64,000 nucleotides of DNA from Clostridium cavendishii DSM 21758 (GTDB lineage Bacteria > Bacillota > Clostridia > Clostridiales > Clostridiaceae), in the NCBI RefSeq assembly GCF_900141845.1, contig NZ_FQZB01000005.1, forward strand, positions 62,001 to 126,000, read 5' to 3'. Positions 33,973 through 43,906 of the stretch are shown in pieces; the first letter of the stretch is position 1, and each line of letters opens with the position of its first letter. The translations under genes were made by a program, and so were the position numbers. Under the pieces are notes generated by a model. It did no database searches. It was not told the origin of the DNA and saw only the letters and a program-made list of their open reading frames with translations.

Positions 33973-34141
33973 ATATCCTCCAATAAGTATTAAATCAATA
34001 TATTTGAGTTAATTTTTATAAACATTATACAACATATAAAATAATAATACAAAAATATATTATTATTTTGATAAAGAATGAGTTATAATAATATTTGATA
34101 CAATATGATACAATATATAGAAGACTTGGAGGGATATGAGT

Positions 34142-34960
34142 TTGAGTAAGCCTAGTATATTTAGTAAAGAATATCAAAGAAAAATGAAGAGAAGAAAGCT
34201 TACTATTTCGATTGTTATAATCTCAATTTTAGTAGTTGGAGTTATATTTTTTGTAGTTAAGCCAAATAACTTGGGAAATATTAAAAACTCAGTAGCTAAG
34301 ATTTGGTCAAAAGATAACAGTAAAACTAAAGATGTAGAAAAGAAACCTAAGGAAATAGAAAAAAAGGATGAAGAGAGTAAGGAAGCTGTAAAAAAGGAAA
34401 AAGAAGAACCGAAAGAAAAATATTATGAGATAAAAATGTCTTCAGGTAACAATGTGAAAATAACTTATAGTGAAGAGGCGGGAGTAAAAAAAATACTTAC
34501 TATTGATAATAGTAGTGATTATTCAAGTTACGATATAAATAAGTCCCAAAGTAATTTGGTACTTGTAGATAGTAAAAATCAAGATTTGTTGGTTGTTAAT
34601 TCAAATGGAGAAGTTAAGAATATAGTTAAAAAGGGTTATGAATCTAAGTCATATGGAAAAACTTATTCAAAAGAAGAGATGCTGAAAAGCTATCCTAATT
34701 TAATTTGGACTGCTGAAGCAAAATTCATAAACGATAATACTATAGCTTATATAAGTAATTTGCCTTATTTCGGAAATCAACAAGATTTAGACAAGTATCT
34801 TTGGATTTGTGATATAGAAGGTCAATCTCATAGGACTATATTTGAAGCTAAGGGTAAAGATGTAAAGTTAAATAAAACAAGTGTAGATGTTTTAGAGGTA
34901 AGTGTAGATGGAAATATAAAGCAAGTGAATGTGGATGGAACACTTACAGCAAAGCAGTAA
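34142..34960 (+). CDS. Membrane-anchored protein of unknown function
   Basis: A 272-residue protein. A basic N-terminus (KEYQRKMKRRKLT) is followed by one helix (ISIVIISILVVGVIFFVV), a Lys/Glu-rich linker (about 55-90) and a C-terminal beta-rich domain, probably extracellular, containing LIWTAEAKFINDNTIAYIS and YLWICDIEGQSHRTIF, which looks like a WD/propeller-like strand series. TTG 34142 is preferred: GGAGGG (34128-34133) is 8 bases from it, but only 2 from ATG 34136. Just upstream, GATACAATAT occurs twice in tandem (34097-34116). Confidence 0.6.
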   Translation: MSKPSIFSKEYQRKMKRRKLTISIVIISILVVGVIFFVVKPNNLGNIKNSVAKIWSKDNSKTKDVEKKPKEIEKKDEESKEAVKKEKEEPKEKYYEIKMSSGNNVKITYSEEAGVKKILTIDNSSDYSSYDINKSQSNLVLVDSKNQDLLVVNSNGEVKNIVKKGYESKSYGKTYSKEEMLKSYPNLIWTAEAKFINDNTIAYISNLPYFGNQQDLDKYLWICDIEGQSHRTIFEAKGKDVKLNKTSVDVLEVSVDGNIKQVNVDGTLTAKQ

Positions 34961-34973
34961 TAAGGAGAAACAT

Positions 34974-35762
34974 ATGAACATAGGTATATCGTCGGCTTGT
35001 TTTTATCCTATTATTGAGTTAGAAAAGTCTATATCTTATATGAAAAACTTGGGGTTTAATAGCGGTGAAATATTTATTAATACTTTTTGTGAATTAGAAC
35101 AGGATTTTTTGTCAATAATTAATGAAGAAAAACAAAAACATAATTTTACTATAAATTCTGTTCATTTTTTTTCAAGTATGTATGAACCATTTTTGTTTGA
35201 TAATTATAAAAAGAGAAGAGACGATTGTATAAAAGTATTTAAAAAAATTTGTAAAGCTACAAATTTTTTAGGAGGGAAATATTATACTTTCCATGGAATG
35301 AGATTCTCTGATTTTAAATATATTAATCGTTCATTAATATTAGATGTATATAAGGAGTTATGTTATATAGCTTCTGAAAACAACATAAAACTTGCCCAAG
35401 AAAATGTTTCTTGGTGTATGTCAAAAGATTTAGATTTCTTGAAATTCTTAAAAGAAGAGCTTAAAGGTGAACTTTATTATACTTTTGACATAAAACAAGC
35501 GTATAAAGCGTTAGAAAACCCCATGAATTACTTAGATATTATGGGCAAGGATTTAGTTAATTTCCACATAAATGATAGAAGTGATAAAGAAATATGTTTA
35601 CTACCAGGAAAAGGTGATGTAAACTATAAAGAGATTTTTAAAAAACTAAATGATATCAATTACAAGAATTCAATAATAATAGAAGTGTATAATGAAAATT
35701 TTAAAAGTACAAAAGAAATTATAGAAAGTAAGTCGTTCTTAGAAAATTTAATATGTTTTTAG
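34974..35762 (+). CDS. Sugar-phosphate isomerase/epimerase-like TIM-barrel protein
   Basis: A 262-residue protein of the xylose-isomerase-like/AP-endonuclease-2 fold: NIGISSACFYPIIELEKSIS, GFNSGEIFINTF, YTFHGMRFSD, KLAQENVSWCMSKDLD, YTFDIKQAYKALENP, VNFHINDRS and IIIEVYNENF carry the expected metal ligands (Glu, His, Asp, Glu). Substrates of such proteins vary, from inositol derivatives to uronates. The start at ATG 34974 has AAGGAGA; a longer frame from 34929 overlaps the upstream gene. It is 13 bases after the preceding gene and so likely co-transcribed. Confidence 0.82.
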   Translation: MNIGISSACFYPIIELEKSISYMKNLGFNSGEIFINTFCELEQDFLSIINEEKQKHNFTINSVHFFSSMYEPFLFDNYKKRRDDCIKVFKKICKATNFLGGKYYTFHGMRFSDFKYINRSLILDVYKELCYIASENNIKLAQENVSWCMSKDLDFLKFLKEELKGELYYTFDIKQAYKALENPMNYLDIMGKDLVNFHINDRSDKEICLLPGKGDVNYKEIFKKLNDINYKNSIIIEVYNENFKSTKEIIESKSFLENLICF

Positions 35763-35802
35763 AAATATTTAAAAATGTTTTTAAATAAATTTTAATAAAC
35801 AT

Positions 35803-35832
35803 TTGAAACAAAAAGGACTAATATGGTATAAT
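35803..35832 (+). promoter_or_regulatory. Promoter of the trigger factor gene
   Basis: TTGAAA (35803-35808), 18-base spacer, TATAAT (35827-35832). Transcription would begin near 35839, giving a leader of about 48 bases to the tig start. Confidence 0.7.
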
Positions 35833-35886
35833 AACCTAGTTACTAGAACAATTAGTAGTTTACACTATTTTAGGAGGAATATACGA

Positions 35887-37179
35887 ATGGAAGTTAAAAT
35901 GGAAAAAATAGAAGTTAATGTAGTTAAATTTGAGGTGAAGGTTGAAGCAGCTAAATTCAATGAAGCTTTAAATAAAGCATTTAAAAAGAGTGCTCATAGA
36001 TTCAATGTGCCAGGATTCAGAAAAGGTAAAGTGCCAATGGCAATGGTTAAAAAATATTACGGAGTTGAAGTTTTATTTGAAGAAGCTTTAAATATTTGTA
36101 TAGATGAAACTTATCCACAAGTTATAAAAGATAATGCAATAAGACCAGTAGATTACCCACAAATAGAAGTAGTTGATTTAGGTGAAGGAAAAGACTTAGT
36201 ATATACTGCAAAAGTTACTGTATATCCAGAAGTTGAACTTGGAGAATACAAAGCAGTAGAAGTTAAAAAGGTTTCATATGAAGTTTCAGAAGAAGAAATT
36301 TCAAAACAATTAAAAGCTATGCAAGAAAAAAATGCTAGAGTTGAAACTAAGACAGAAGGAACAGTTGAAAATGGAAACATAGCTGTTATAGATTTTAAAG
36401 GATTTGTAGATGATGTTGCATTCGAAGGTGGAGAAGGCTTTGACTATCCACTAGAAATAGGTTCAGGTACATTTATAGGGGATTTTGAACCTCAATTAGT
36501 TGGACTAAAAGTTGGAGAAAACAAAGAAGTTAATGTAACTTTCCCTGAAAATTATGGTAAAGAAGAATTAAATGGAAAAGCTGCTAAATTTGAAGTTACA
36601 GTAAAAGAAATAAAAGTTAAAGAGTTACCAGAACTTGATGATGAATTTGCAAAAGAAGTTTCAGAATTTGATACTATAGAAGAAGTTAAAGCTGATATAG
36701 AAAAGAAAGTAAAAGAACAAAATGACGCTAGAGAAAAATCAGAGTTTGAAGAAGCAGTAGTAAACAAGGTTGTTGATAATGCTAAGGTTCAAATTCCAGA
36801 AGTAATGATAGAAAAAGAAGTTGATGCGATGATAAAAGACTTAGAACAAAGACTTAAATATCAAGGATTAACTTTAGAACAATATTATCAATTTACTGGA
36901 AATGATAATGAAAAAATGAAGTCATTTATGAAAGAAAGAGCAGAAAGAAAAGTTAAAACTGATTTAGTTTTAGATGCTGTAACTAAAGCTGAAAAGATGG
37001 AAGTAACTGAAGAAGAGCTAAAAGCTAAAGCTTTAGAAGTTGCTAAAATGTATTCAGCTGGAGAAGAAGAAAAAATGGTTGAACTTATTTTAAATGCTCA
37101 AAAAGAAATGTTAAAATTGGATGCATTAACTGCTAAAACTGTAAAATTCTTAGTAGAAAATGCAAAGGTAACTGAATAG
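35887..37179 (+). CDS. tig: Trigger factor, ribosome-associated chaperone and peptidyl-prolyl isomerase
   Basis: Trigger factor binds the ribosome exit tunnel and helps nascent chains fold. The 430 residues fit the family. The N-terminal ribosome-binding domain has the signature FNVPGFRKGKVPMAMVKKYY. The FKBP-type PPIase domain covers about 150-245 (IAVIDFKGFVDDVAFEGGEG; FPENYGKEELNGK). The rest is the helical chaperone domain. ATG 35887 has TAGGAGG upstream; the reading from 35803 starts inside the promoter. It heads the tig-clpP-clpX block of protein folding and degradation genes. Confidence 0.98.
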   Translation: MEVKMEKIEVNVVKFEVKVEAAKFNEALNKAFKKSAHRFNVPGFRKGKVPMAMVKKYYGVEVLFEEALNICIDETYPQVIKDNAIRPVDYPQIEVVDLGEGKDLVYTAKVTVYPEVELGEYKAVEVKKVSYEVSEEEISKQLKAMQEKNARVETKTEGTVENGNIAVIDFKGFVDDVAFEGGEGFDYPLEIGSGTFIGDFEPQLVGLKVGENKEVNVTFPENYGKEELNGKAAKFEVTVKEIKVKELPELDDEFAKEVSEFDTIEEVKADIEKKVKEQNDAREKSEFEEAVVNKVVDNAKVQIPEVMIEKEVDAMIKDLEQRLKYQGLTLEQYYQFTGNDNEKMKSFMKERAERKVKTDLVLDAVTKAEKMEVTEEELKAKALEVAKMYSAGEEEKMVELILNAQKEMLKLDALTAKTVKFLVENAKVTE

Positions 37180-37193
37180 TATATATAATAATG

Positions 37194-37225
37194 ATTGCCA
37201 GAATAAAGTTTCTGGCAATTATTTT
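37194..37225 (+). terminator. Rho-independent terminator after tig
   Basis: A perfect 10-base-pair stem (ATTGCCAGAA with TTCTGGCAAT), loop TAAAGT, then TATTTT. clpP has its own promoter downstream. Confidence 0.85.
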
Positions 37226-37235
37226 AAATTAATAA

Positions 37236-37264
37236 TTAACAAATTGCTAAAAATCTTATATAAT
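37236..37264 (+). promoter_or_regulatory. Promoter of clpP-clpX
   Basis: TTAACA (37236-37241), 17-base spacer, TATAAT (37259-37264). I see no CtsR heptad repeat (GGTCAAA type) near it, so heat control may differ from that in bacilli. Confidence 0.65.
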
Positions 37265-37313
37265 TATTCTAAAGAGATAAAATAAATAGATATTAAATTA
37301 AGGAGTGAGAATT

Positions 37314-37916
37314 ATGAGTTTAGTGCCAATGGTAGTAGAACAAACAAACAGAGGAGAAAGAAGTTACGATATATTTTCAAGGTTATTAAAAGATAGAATA
37401 ATAATGCTTAGTGGAGAAGTTAATGATGTTACTGCAAACCTTGTAGTTGCACAACTTTTATTTTTAGAAAGTGAAGACCCAGATAAGGATATTTATTTAT
37501 ACATAAATTCTCCAGGAGGTTCTATAACTTCAGGGATGGCAATTTATGATACAATGCAATATATTAAACCAGATGTATGTACTATATGTATAGGAATGGC
37601 AGCATCTATGGGAGCATTTTTGCTTTCATCAGGGGCAAAAGGTAAAAGATATGGTCTTCCAAATAGTGAAATAATGATTCATCAACCATTAGGTGGCTTC
37701 CAGGGTCAAGCAACAGATATTGATATTCATGCTAAGAGAATATTAAAGATAAAAGACAATCTAAACAAGATATTAAGTGAAAATACAGGTAAACCATTAG
37801 ATAAGATAAAATTTGATGTGGAAAGAGATTATTTCATGGAAGCTAGCGAAGCGCTAGAATATGGATTAATAGATAAAGTTATTAATAAGAATGAAATCGG
37901 TAAAGATAAGGCATAA
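37314..37916 (+). CDS. clpP: ATP-dependent Clp protease proteolytic subunit
   Basis: A 200-residue serine peptidase that forms the double-heptamer barrel fed by ClpX or ClpA/C. The catalytic Ser lies in CIGMAASMGAFLLSSG, His in MIHQPLGGFQGQA, and the Asp in the following KFDVERDYFM stretch. ATG 37314 has AGGAG 8 bases upstream; the GTG at 37305 overlaps that site. It is followed 36 bases later by clpX in the same operon. Confidence 0.98.
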   Translation: MSLVPMVVEQTNRGERSYDIFSRLLKDRIIMLSGEVNDVTANLVVAQLLFLESEDPDKDIYLYINSPGGSITSGMAIYDTMQYIKPDVCTICIGMAASMGAFLLSSGAKGKRYGLPNSEIMIHQPLGGFQGQATDIDIHAKRILKIKDNLNKILSENTGKPLDKIKFDVERDYFMEASEALEYGLIDKVINKNEIGKDKA

Positions 37917-37952
37917 TAGTTTTATTAAAGCCTAAAAGTAGAGGTGAAATGG

Positions 37953-39248
37953 ATGGCAAAATATGATGATAAAAAGCAACTTAGATGTTCTTTTTGTGGC
38001 AAAAACCAAGATCAAGTAAGAAGACTTATAGCAGGACCTGGTGTATATATTTGTGATGAGTGTATAGAATTATGTTCAGAAATAATTGCAGATGAATTTG
38101 AAGATGGAGTACAATTTGATTCTACAACATTACCAAAGCCATCTGAAATAAAAACTTACTTAGATCAATATGTAATAGGTCAAGATACAGCTAAAAGAGC
38201 GTTAGCTGTAGCAGTTTATAATCATTATAAAAGAATAAACTCTAATGAAATTGATGATGAAGTAGAACTTCAAAAGAGTAATATACTTTTACTTGGACCT
38301 ACAGGATCAGGTAAGACTTTATTAGCACAAACTCTTGCAAAATATCTTAATGTACCTTTTGCAATTGCAGATGCTACAACATTAACAGAAGCAGGTTATG
38401 TTGGAGAAGATGTTGAAAACATACTTTTAAAACTTATCCAAAATGCTGATTATGATGTGGAAAGAGCAGAAAAAGGTATTATCTATATAGATGAAATAGA
38501 TAAAATAGCAAGAAAGTCAGAAAATCCGTCAATTACAAGGGATGTATCTGGTGAAGGAGTTCAACAAGCTCTTTTAAAGATTTTAGAAGGAACTACAGCT
38601 TCGGTACCACCTCAAGGTGGAAGAAAACATCCTCATCAAGAGTTTATTCAAATTAACACTTCAAATATATTATTTATTTGCGGTGGAGCATTTGATGGTG
38701 TTGATAAAATAATAGAAAAAAGAACTAGAAAGAGCTCTATTGGATTTGGAGCTGATATTCAGTCTAAAGAACAAAAGGATGTTGGTAAGCTTTTAAAGGA
38801 TATAATGCCAGGAGATTTATTAAAGTTTGGCTTAATTCCTGAATTTGTTGGAAGACTTCCTATAGTTGTTACATTAGAAGCCTTAGATAATGAAGCTTTA
38901 GTTAATATACTAAGTAAGCCAAAAAATGCTTTGGTAAAACAATATAAAAAGTTATTTGAACTTGATAATGTAGAGCTTGATTTTGAAGATACGGCACTTG
39001 AAGCTATAGCTGATGAAGCTATAAAAAGAAGTACTGGAGCTAGAGGTCTTAGAGCTATAGTAGAAGAATTAATGACAGATGTAATGTTTGATATTCCTTC
39101 TAAAGAAGATATTATTAAGGTTAAGATAACTGAAGATAATATTAAGAATAAAACAGCACCGGTTGTTGAGATACTTCCAGAAGGTGAAAAAAGACCAGTA
39201 TTAAAAACAAAAAAATCAAAACCTAAAAAGGGTATTGAAACAGCATAA
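37953..39248 (+). CDS. clpX: ATP-dependent Clp protease ATP-binding subunit ClpX
   Basis: A 431-residue AAA+ unfoldase. The N-terminal zinc-binding domain has CSFCGK…CDECIELC, then Walker A GPTGSGKTLLAQTLAK, Walker B IIYIDEIDKIARKS, the RKH loop GGRKHPHQEF and sensor 2 STGARGLRAIVEELM. The IGF loop that docks onto ClpP is visible as SSIGFGAD. The real start is ATG 37953 with GAGGTG upstream. It delivers tagged proteins to ClpP, encoded just before it. A strong terminator follows. Confidence 0.98.
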   Translation: MAKYDDKKQLRCSFCGKNQDQVRRLIAGPGVYICDECIELCSEIIADEFEDGVQFDSTTLPKPSEIKTYLDQYVIGQDTAKRALAVAVYNHYKRINSNEIDDEVELQKSNILLLGPTGSGKTLLAQTLAKYLNVPFAIADATTLTEAGYVGEDVENILLKLIQNADYDVERAEKGIIYIDEIDKIARKSENPSITRDVSGEGVQQALLKILEGTTASVPPQGGRKHPHQEFIQINTSNILFICGGAFDGVDKIIEKRTRKSSIGFGADIQSKEQKDVGKLLKDIMPGDLLKFGLIPEFVGRLPIVVTLEALDNEALVNILSKPKNALVKQYKKLFELDNVELDFEDTALEAIADEAIKRSTGARGLRAIVEELMTDVMFDIPSKEDIIKVKITEDNIKNKTAPVVEILPEGEKRPVLKTKKSKPKKGIETA

Positions 39249-39250
39249 AT

Positions 39251-39285
39251 AAAAAAAGCTTTAGGTATGACCTAAAGCTTTTTTT
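39251..39285 (+). terminator. Rho-independent terminator after clpX
   Basis: A 9-base-pair core AGCTTTAGG with CCTAAAGCT, extended by A/T pairs, loop TATGA, and seven T. Confidence 0.92.
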
Positions 39286-39561
39286 GCAATTTTATAAATA
39301 AAATTGTGAGCTTTTATAAAGTTCTTATTATTATAAAAGGAGTTGAATTAATTATTTATATATTAAAATATCTGGATTGTAAAGTCTTTACTGAAATAAA
39401 ATTTTATATTTGGGATTATAGTAAAAATGTATATTGATTCTGCATTTTAAATAGAAAAATTATTAATAGTTTATACACAATATTTGGAGAGATTGGAGAA
39501 TATAATATTGTTTAAATGTCAATAATAAAAATGAAGGAAAGAAGGGAGGTTAAATACAGAT

Positions 39562-41247
39562 ATGGATATGACAAATTTATTGATTTTTATTCAAATAGTA
39601 GTTATGGTTATGTTTTTTGTTTACTTAGTTTCTAATACAGGTCAAAATAAAAATAACAAGGTAGTTATAGATAAAGAAAATCATAAAGAAATGGAAAAGT
39701 TGAGAAAGCTAAGAAATATTAAACTTACGGAACCATTGACAGAAAAGAGTAGACCAAAAGCTTTTGAAGAAATTATAGGACAGGAGAAGGGGATAAAAGC
39801 ATTAAAGGCAGCATTATGCGGACCTAATCCGCAGCATGTTATAATATATGGACCACCTGGGGTTGGTAAAACTGCTGCTGCAAGACTTGTTTTAGAGGAA
39901 GCAAAAAAGATGAAGAATTCTCCGTTTAAGGAAAATTCTAAATTTGTAGAAATAGATGCTACAACATTAAGATTTGATGAGCGAGGAATTGCAGACCCAC
40001 TTATAGGTTCTGTTCATGATCCGATATATCAGGGTGCAGGATCGCTTGGCATTGCAGGAATACCACAACCAAAGCCAGGTGCTGTTACAAAGGCTCATGG
40101 AGGTATGCTATTTATAGATGAAATAGGAGAATTACATCCTATAGAGCTTAATAAATTATTAAAGGTATTAGAAGATAGAAAAGTATTTTTAGATTCGGCA
40201 TATTTTAGCTCTGAAGATCCTAATATGCCAATGTATATAAAGGAAATATTTGAAAAAGGATTGCCAGCAGATTTTAGACTTATTGGTGCTACCACAAGGG
40301 GAGCTGAGGAAATAGTTCCAGCTATCCGTTCTAGATGCGTTGAAATATATTTTAGAGCACTTTTACCAGATGAGATAAAAAAGATAGCCGATAATGCTAT
40401 TAAAAAGGTTGATCTTTATATAGAAGAAAAGGGCTTAGATATTATAAGTAAATATTGTACAAATGGAAGAGAGGTTGTAAATCTTGTTCAACTTTGTTCA
40501 GGATTAGCTATAACTGAGAATAGAACTAATATAACTGAGGAAGATATTGAGTGGGTAATTGAAAATGGAGAATATTCTCCAAGAATAGAAAAGAAGATAA
40601 ATAAATCACCTCAGGTTGGAGTTGTAAATGGCTTAGCTGTATATGGTGCCAATATTGGGGCTGTTATGGAAATTGAGGCAACTGCACGAAAGGTATCTAA
40701 TAGAAGAGGAAACTTAAAAATATCAGGAATAGTTGAAGAGGAAGAGATAAGTAGCTCAAATAAAAAGGTTAGAAGAAAAGGTACGGCATATTGTTCAGTT
40801 CAAAATGTACTAACAGTTCTTGATAATTTATTAGATTTAAATACTGAAGACTATGATTTACATGTGAATTTTCCTGGGGGATCTCCTGTAGATGGTCCAT
40901 CAGCTGGTATAAGTATAGTTACAGCTATATATAGTGCTATAACGAATATTCCGATTTCAAACAAAGTAGCAATGACAGGTGAAATATCAATTCAAGGTTT
41001 AGTTAAGCCAGTTGGTGGAGTAAATGCAAAGATAGCAGCAGCTAAGAAAGCAGGAGCTACTTTAGTTATAATACCAGAAGAAAACTGGAGTGAATCATAT
41101 GAAAGTTTTGAGGGAATAGAAGTTAAGGCTGTAAAAACTATAGATGAAGTAATAAAAATAGCGTTAATAGAAAAAGTAGATTTAAATAAGGAAGAGATAT
41201 TAGATCAATCTGTAGATGTATTATATGCAAAATCTATGAACTCATAA
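39562..41247 (+). CDS. lonB: LonB-type ATP-dependent protease, membrane-anchored
   Basis: A 561-residue protein with an N-terminal membrane helix (LIFIQIVVMVMFFVYLV) and no Lon substrate-binding N-domain. The AAA+ module has VIIYGPPGVGKTAAARLV and the MLFIDEIGELHP Walker B. The S16 peptidase has catalytic Ser in GGSPVDGPSAGISI and Lys in AAAKKAGATLVIIP. In Bacillus LonB is made in the forespore under sigma F; sporulation control here is inferred only. GGGAGG is 12 bases before ATG 39562. The general Lon gene follows. Confidence 0.95.
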   Translation: MDMTNLLIFIQIVVMVMFFVYLVSNTGQNKNNKVVIDKENHKEMEKLRKLRNIKLTEPLTEKSRPKAFEEIIGQEKGIKALKAALCGPNPQHVIIYGPPGVGKTAAARLVLEEAKKMKNSPFKENSKFVEIDATTLRFDERGIADPLIGSVHDPIYQGAGSLGIAGIPQPKPGAVTKAHGGMLFIDEIGELHPIELNKLLKVLEDRKVFLDSAYFSSEDPNMPMYIKEIFEKGLPADFRLIGATTRGAEEIVPAIRSRCVEIYFRALLPDEIKKIADNAIKKVDLYIEEKGLDIISKYCTNGREVVNLVQLCSGLAITENRTNITEEDIEWVIENGEYSPRIEKKINKSPQVGVVNGLAVYGANIGAVMEIEATARKVSNRRGNLKISGIVEEEEISSSNKKVRRKGTAYCSVQNVLTVLDNLLDLNTEDYDLHVNFPGGSPVDGPSAGISIVTAIYSAITNIPISNKVAMTGEISIQGLVKPVGGVNAKIAAAKKAGATLVIIPEENWSESYESFEGIEVKAVKTIDEVIKIALIEKVDLNKEEILDQSVDVLYAKSMNS

Positions 41248-41253
41248 AATCTA

Positions 41254-41287
41254 GGATTAAGTTATAAGTTTAACTTAATCCCTTTTT
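41254..41287 (+). terminator. Rho-independent terminator after lonB
   Basis: A perfect 11-base-pair stem, GGATTAAGTTA with TAACTTAATCC, six-base loop, then CTTTTT. Confidence 0.85.
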
Positions 41288-41504
41288 AGATTATAGGATT
41301 AAATCATATATAATTATAGTTTTTTTGAAGTAAATTTTAGAGCTTTATAAATGGAATAAATAATGTTTAAGATATTATGAAAACTGTAGAATAATTATTT
41401 GTAGTTAAAGAGAATTAATAGAATTATTATATGAATAAGCGTTAAGTGTTTAAGTTTATATTGAAGAGAATAAGAAAATTTATACAACTTCATCTTTTTA
41501 CATA

Positions 41505-41533
41505 TTGAAAATTAGTCATATTATGTGTATACT
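41505..41533 (+). promoter_or_regulatory. Promoter of the lon-ysxC operon
   Basis: TTGAAA (41505-41510), 17-base spacer, TATACT (41528-41533). The start near 41540 rules out translation from the in-frame codon at 41525. The rest of the gap (41288-41504) shows nothing else recognisable. Confidence 0.7.
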
Positions 41534-41572
41534 TTATTGAGACTAGATTTTTACAGGTTGGAGGGGTTAAAA

Positions 41573-43906
41573 ATGGAGAAAGAAATCTTAAATATTCCTC
41601 TAATTCCTTTAAGAGGTATGACTATATTTCCAAACATGGTAATGCACTTTGATATAGGCAGAGAAAAATCCATAGCTTCATTAGAACAAGCTATGTTAGA
41701 AAATCAGAAAATTTTATTGGCTACTCAAAAAGATGCTACCATTGAAGAACCAACAGTTGATGACATATATTCTGTGGGAACTATATGTGAAATAAAGCAA
41801 ATGATTAAATTACCAGGAAATTTAATTAGAGTTTTAGTTGAGGGAATAGAGAGAGCTAAATTGATTTCCATAGATAATAATAATCAATTTTATGTTTCAG
41901 AGGTTATCAAGCATACAGATGAAAATTTCTCTGATGATGATAATGAAATTGAAGCATTGGTTAGAAGTTTAAAAACACAATTTCAAATATTTGATGAAGT
42001 GTCAGGTGTTATTGGTCAAGATGTTATAGCATCTTTAGATGAAATTGAGAATCCAGGTACATTAGCTGATATATTAGCATCATATATGTCAATAAAACAA
42101 GGTGTAAAACAAGAAATTTTAGAAGCTTTTGATGTAAAAGAAAGAATAGAAAAATTAATTATATTAATAAAAGATGAAATAGAAATTGTAAAAATTGAGA
42201 AGAAAATAGGTCTTAAGCTTAAAACAAATATTGACAAGCTTCAAAAAGAATATTATTTAAGAGAACAATTAAAGGTTATACAAGAGGAATTAGGGGAAGA
42301 TGATGAAAATAAAAGAGAGATTAAGGAATATGAAAGTAAGATAAAAAGTGCAAAACTTCCTAAAGTAGTTAAGGAAAAAGCTATGTATGAGCTTTCAAGA
42401 CTTAAGGCAAATGGATCATCTTCAGAATCAGGAGTTATAAAAACATATTTAGATTGGATATTAGATTTACCTTGGAATAAATCTAATAAAGATAATATAG
42501 ACATAAAAAAGGCTAGAGCTATTTTAGAAGAAGAACATTATGGTTTAGATGATGTTAAGGATAGAATTATAGAATATCTTGCAGTTAAAAAGATGAGTAG
42601 TAGTTTAAAAGGACCTATACTTTGCTTAGTTGGTCCACCAGGAGTTGGAAAGACTTCTATAGCTAAAAGTGTAGCTAAGGCTTTAAACAGAAGTTTTGTT
42701 AGAATATCGCTTGGTGGTGTAAGAGATGAAGCAGAGATAAGAGGGCATAGAAAGACTTATGTAGGAGCTATACCAGGGAGAATAGTATATTCGTTAAAAC
42801 AAGCTAAGTCAAATAATCCATTAATTTTGTTTGATGAAATTGATAAAATGTCTTCAGATACTAAAGGTAATCCTGCAGATGCGCTACTTGAAGTTTTAGA
42901 TGGAGAACAAAATCATGCATTTAGAGATCATTATTTAGAACTTGAAACTGATTTATCAAAGGTTATGTTTATAACAACGGCAAATTCTTTAGATACGATT
43001 CCAAGACCTCTTTTAGATAGAATGGAAATCATAGAGGTTTCAGGTTATACTTATGAAGAAAAATTTAATATAGCTAGGAAGCATTTAATTCCTAAGATAC
43101 TTAAAGAAAATGGAACAGACTCTGAAACCATTAATTTATCAGAATCATCTATTAGAATTATTATTGAAAATTATACTAAGGAATCAGGTGTTAGAAGTTT
43201 AGAAAGAGTAATTTCTAGTGTTATAAGAAAAGCTATAAGAGATATATTTGAAAAGGATAAAAAAAGAGTAAATATAACTACTCAAGTTGTGGAAAAATAT
43301 TTAGGACCCAAATATTTTACTTATGATAAAATAGATGAAGAAGATAAAATAGGAGTAGTTACAGGTATGGCTTGGACAGCTTATGGTGGGGATACGCTTC
43401 CAGTAGAGATAACAGTCATGGATGGGAGTGGAAAACTTGAGCTTACTGGACAGTTAGGCGATGTTATGAAAGAATCAGCGAAAGCTGCTTATTCTTATGT
43501 AAGAGCTAATTCGAATAACTTAAATATAAAAGATGCTTTTTATAAGAAAAAAGATATTCATATACATGTGCCAGAGGGTGCAGTTCCTAAGGATGGTCCC
43601 TCAGCAGGCGTAACAATGGCAACTGCGTTAGTTTCAGCATTAACTAAAAAGCAGGTTAGACATAATGTAGCTATGACAGGGGAGATAACACTGACAGGTA
43701 GAGTTTTACCTATAGGAGGACTTAAGGAAAAATCTTTAGCTGCTTATAGAGCGGGAATTGATACAATAATTATTCCAAAGGCTAATTATAAAGATAGTCT
43801 AAAAATTCCTAGGACAATAAAATCAAAGCTTAATATTATACTTGCAGAAAAAATAGATGATGTACTTAAGAGTGCATTAGTTGGAGAGGATAAAAATGAA
43901 AATTAA
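41573..43906 (+). CDS. lon: ATP-dependent protease Lon (LonA)
   Basis: A 777-residue protein of the full Lon type. Residues 1 to about 200 are the N-terminal substrate domain (LNIPLIPLRGMTIFPNMVMH). The AAA+ domain has LCLVGPPGVGKTSIAKSVAK and NNPLILFDEIDKM. The C-terminal S16 domain carries Ser in DGPSAGVTMATALVSA and Lys in PIGGLKEKSLAAYRAG. It degrades misfolded and regulatory proteins in the cytoplasm. ATG 41573 has GGAGGGG 7 bases upstream. The stop overlaps the ysxC start by 11 bases. Confidence 0.98.
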   Translation: MEKEILNIPLIPLRGMTIFPNMVMHFDIGREKSIASLEQAMLENQKILLATQKDATIEEPTVDDIYSVGTICEIKQMIKLPGNLIRVLVEGIERAKLISIDNNNQFYVSEVIKHTDENFSDDDNEIEALVRSLKTQFQIFDEVSGVIGQDVIASLDEIENPGTLADILASYMSIKQGVKQEILEAFDVKERIEKLIILIKDEIEIVKIEKKIGLKLKTNIDKLQKEYYLREQLKVIQEELGEDDENKREIKEYESKIKSAKLPKVVKEKAMYELSRLKANGSSSESGVIKTYLDWILDLPWNKSNKDNIDIKKARAILEEEHYGLDDVKDRIIEYLAVKKMSSSLKGPILCLVGPPGVGKTSIAKSVAKALNRSFVRISLGGVRDEAEIRGHRKTYVGAIPGRIVYSLKQAKSNNPLILFDEIDKMSSDTKGNPADALLEVLDGEQNHAFRDHYLELETDLSKVMFITTANSLDTIPRPLLDRMEIIEVSGYTYEEKFNIARKHLIPKILKENGTDSETINLSESSIRIIIENYTKESGVRSLERVISSVIRKAIRDIFEKDKKRVNITTQVVEKYLGPKYFTYDKIDEEDKIGVVTGMAWTAYGGDTLPVEITVMDGSGKLELTGQLGDVMKESAKAAYSYVRANSNNLNIKDAFYKKKDIHIHVPEGAVPKDGPSAGVTMATALVSALTKKQVRHNVAMTGEITLTGRVLPIGGLKEKSLAAYRAGIDTIIIPKANYKDSLKIPRTIKSKLNIILAEKIDDVLKSALVGEDKNEN

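Noticed and set aside
34097..34116. Direct repeat GATACAATAT x2 as a regulatory iteron
   Set aside because: Only two short AT-rich units at promoter distance; may be chance or duplicated -10-like sequence.
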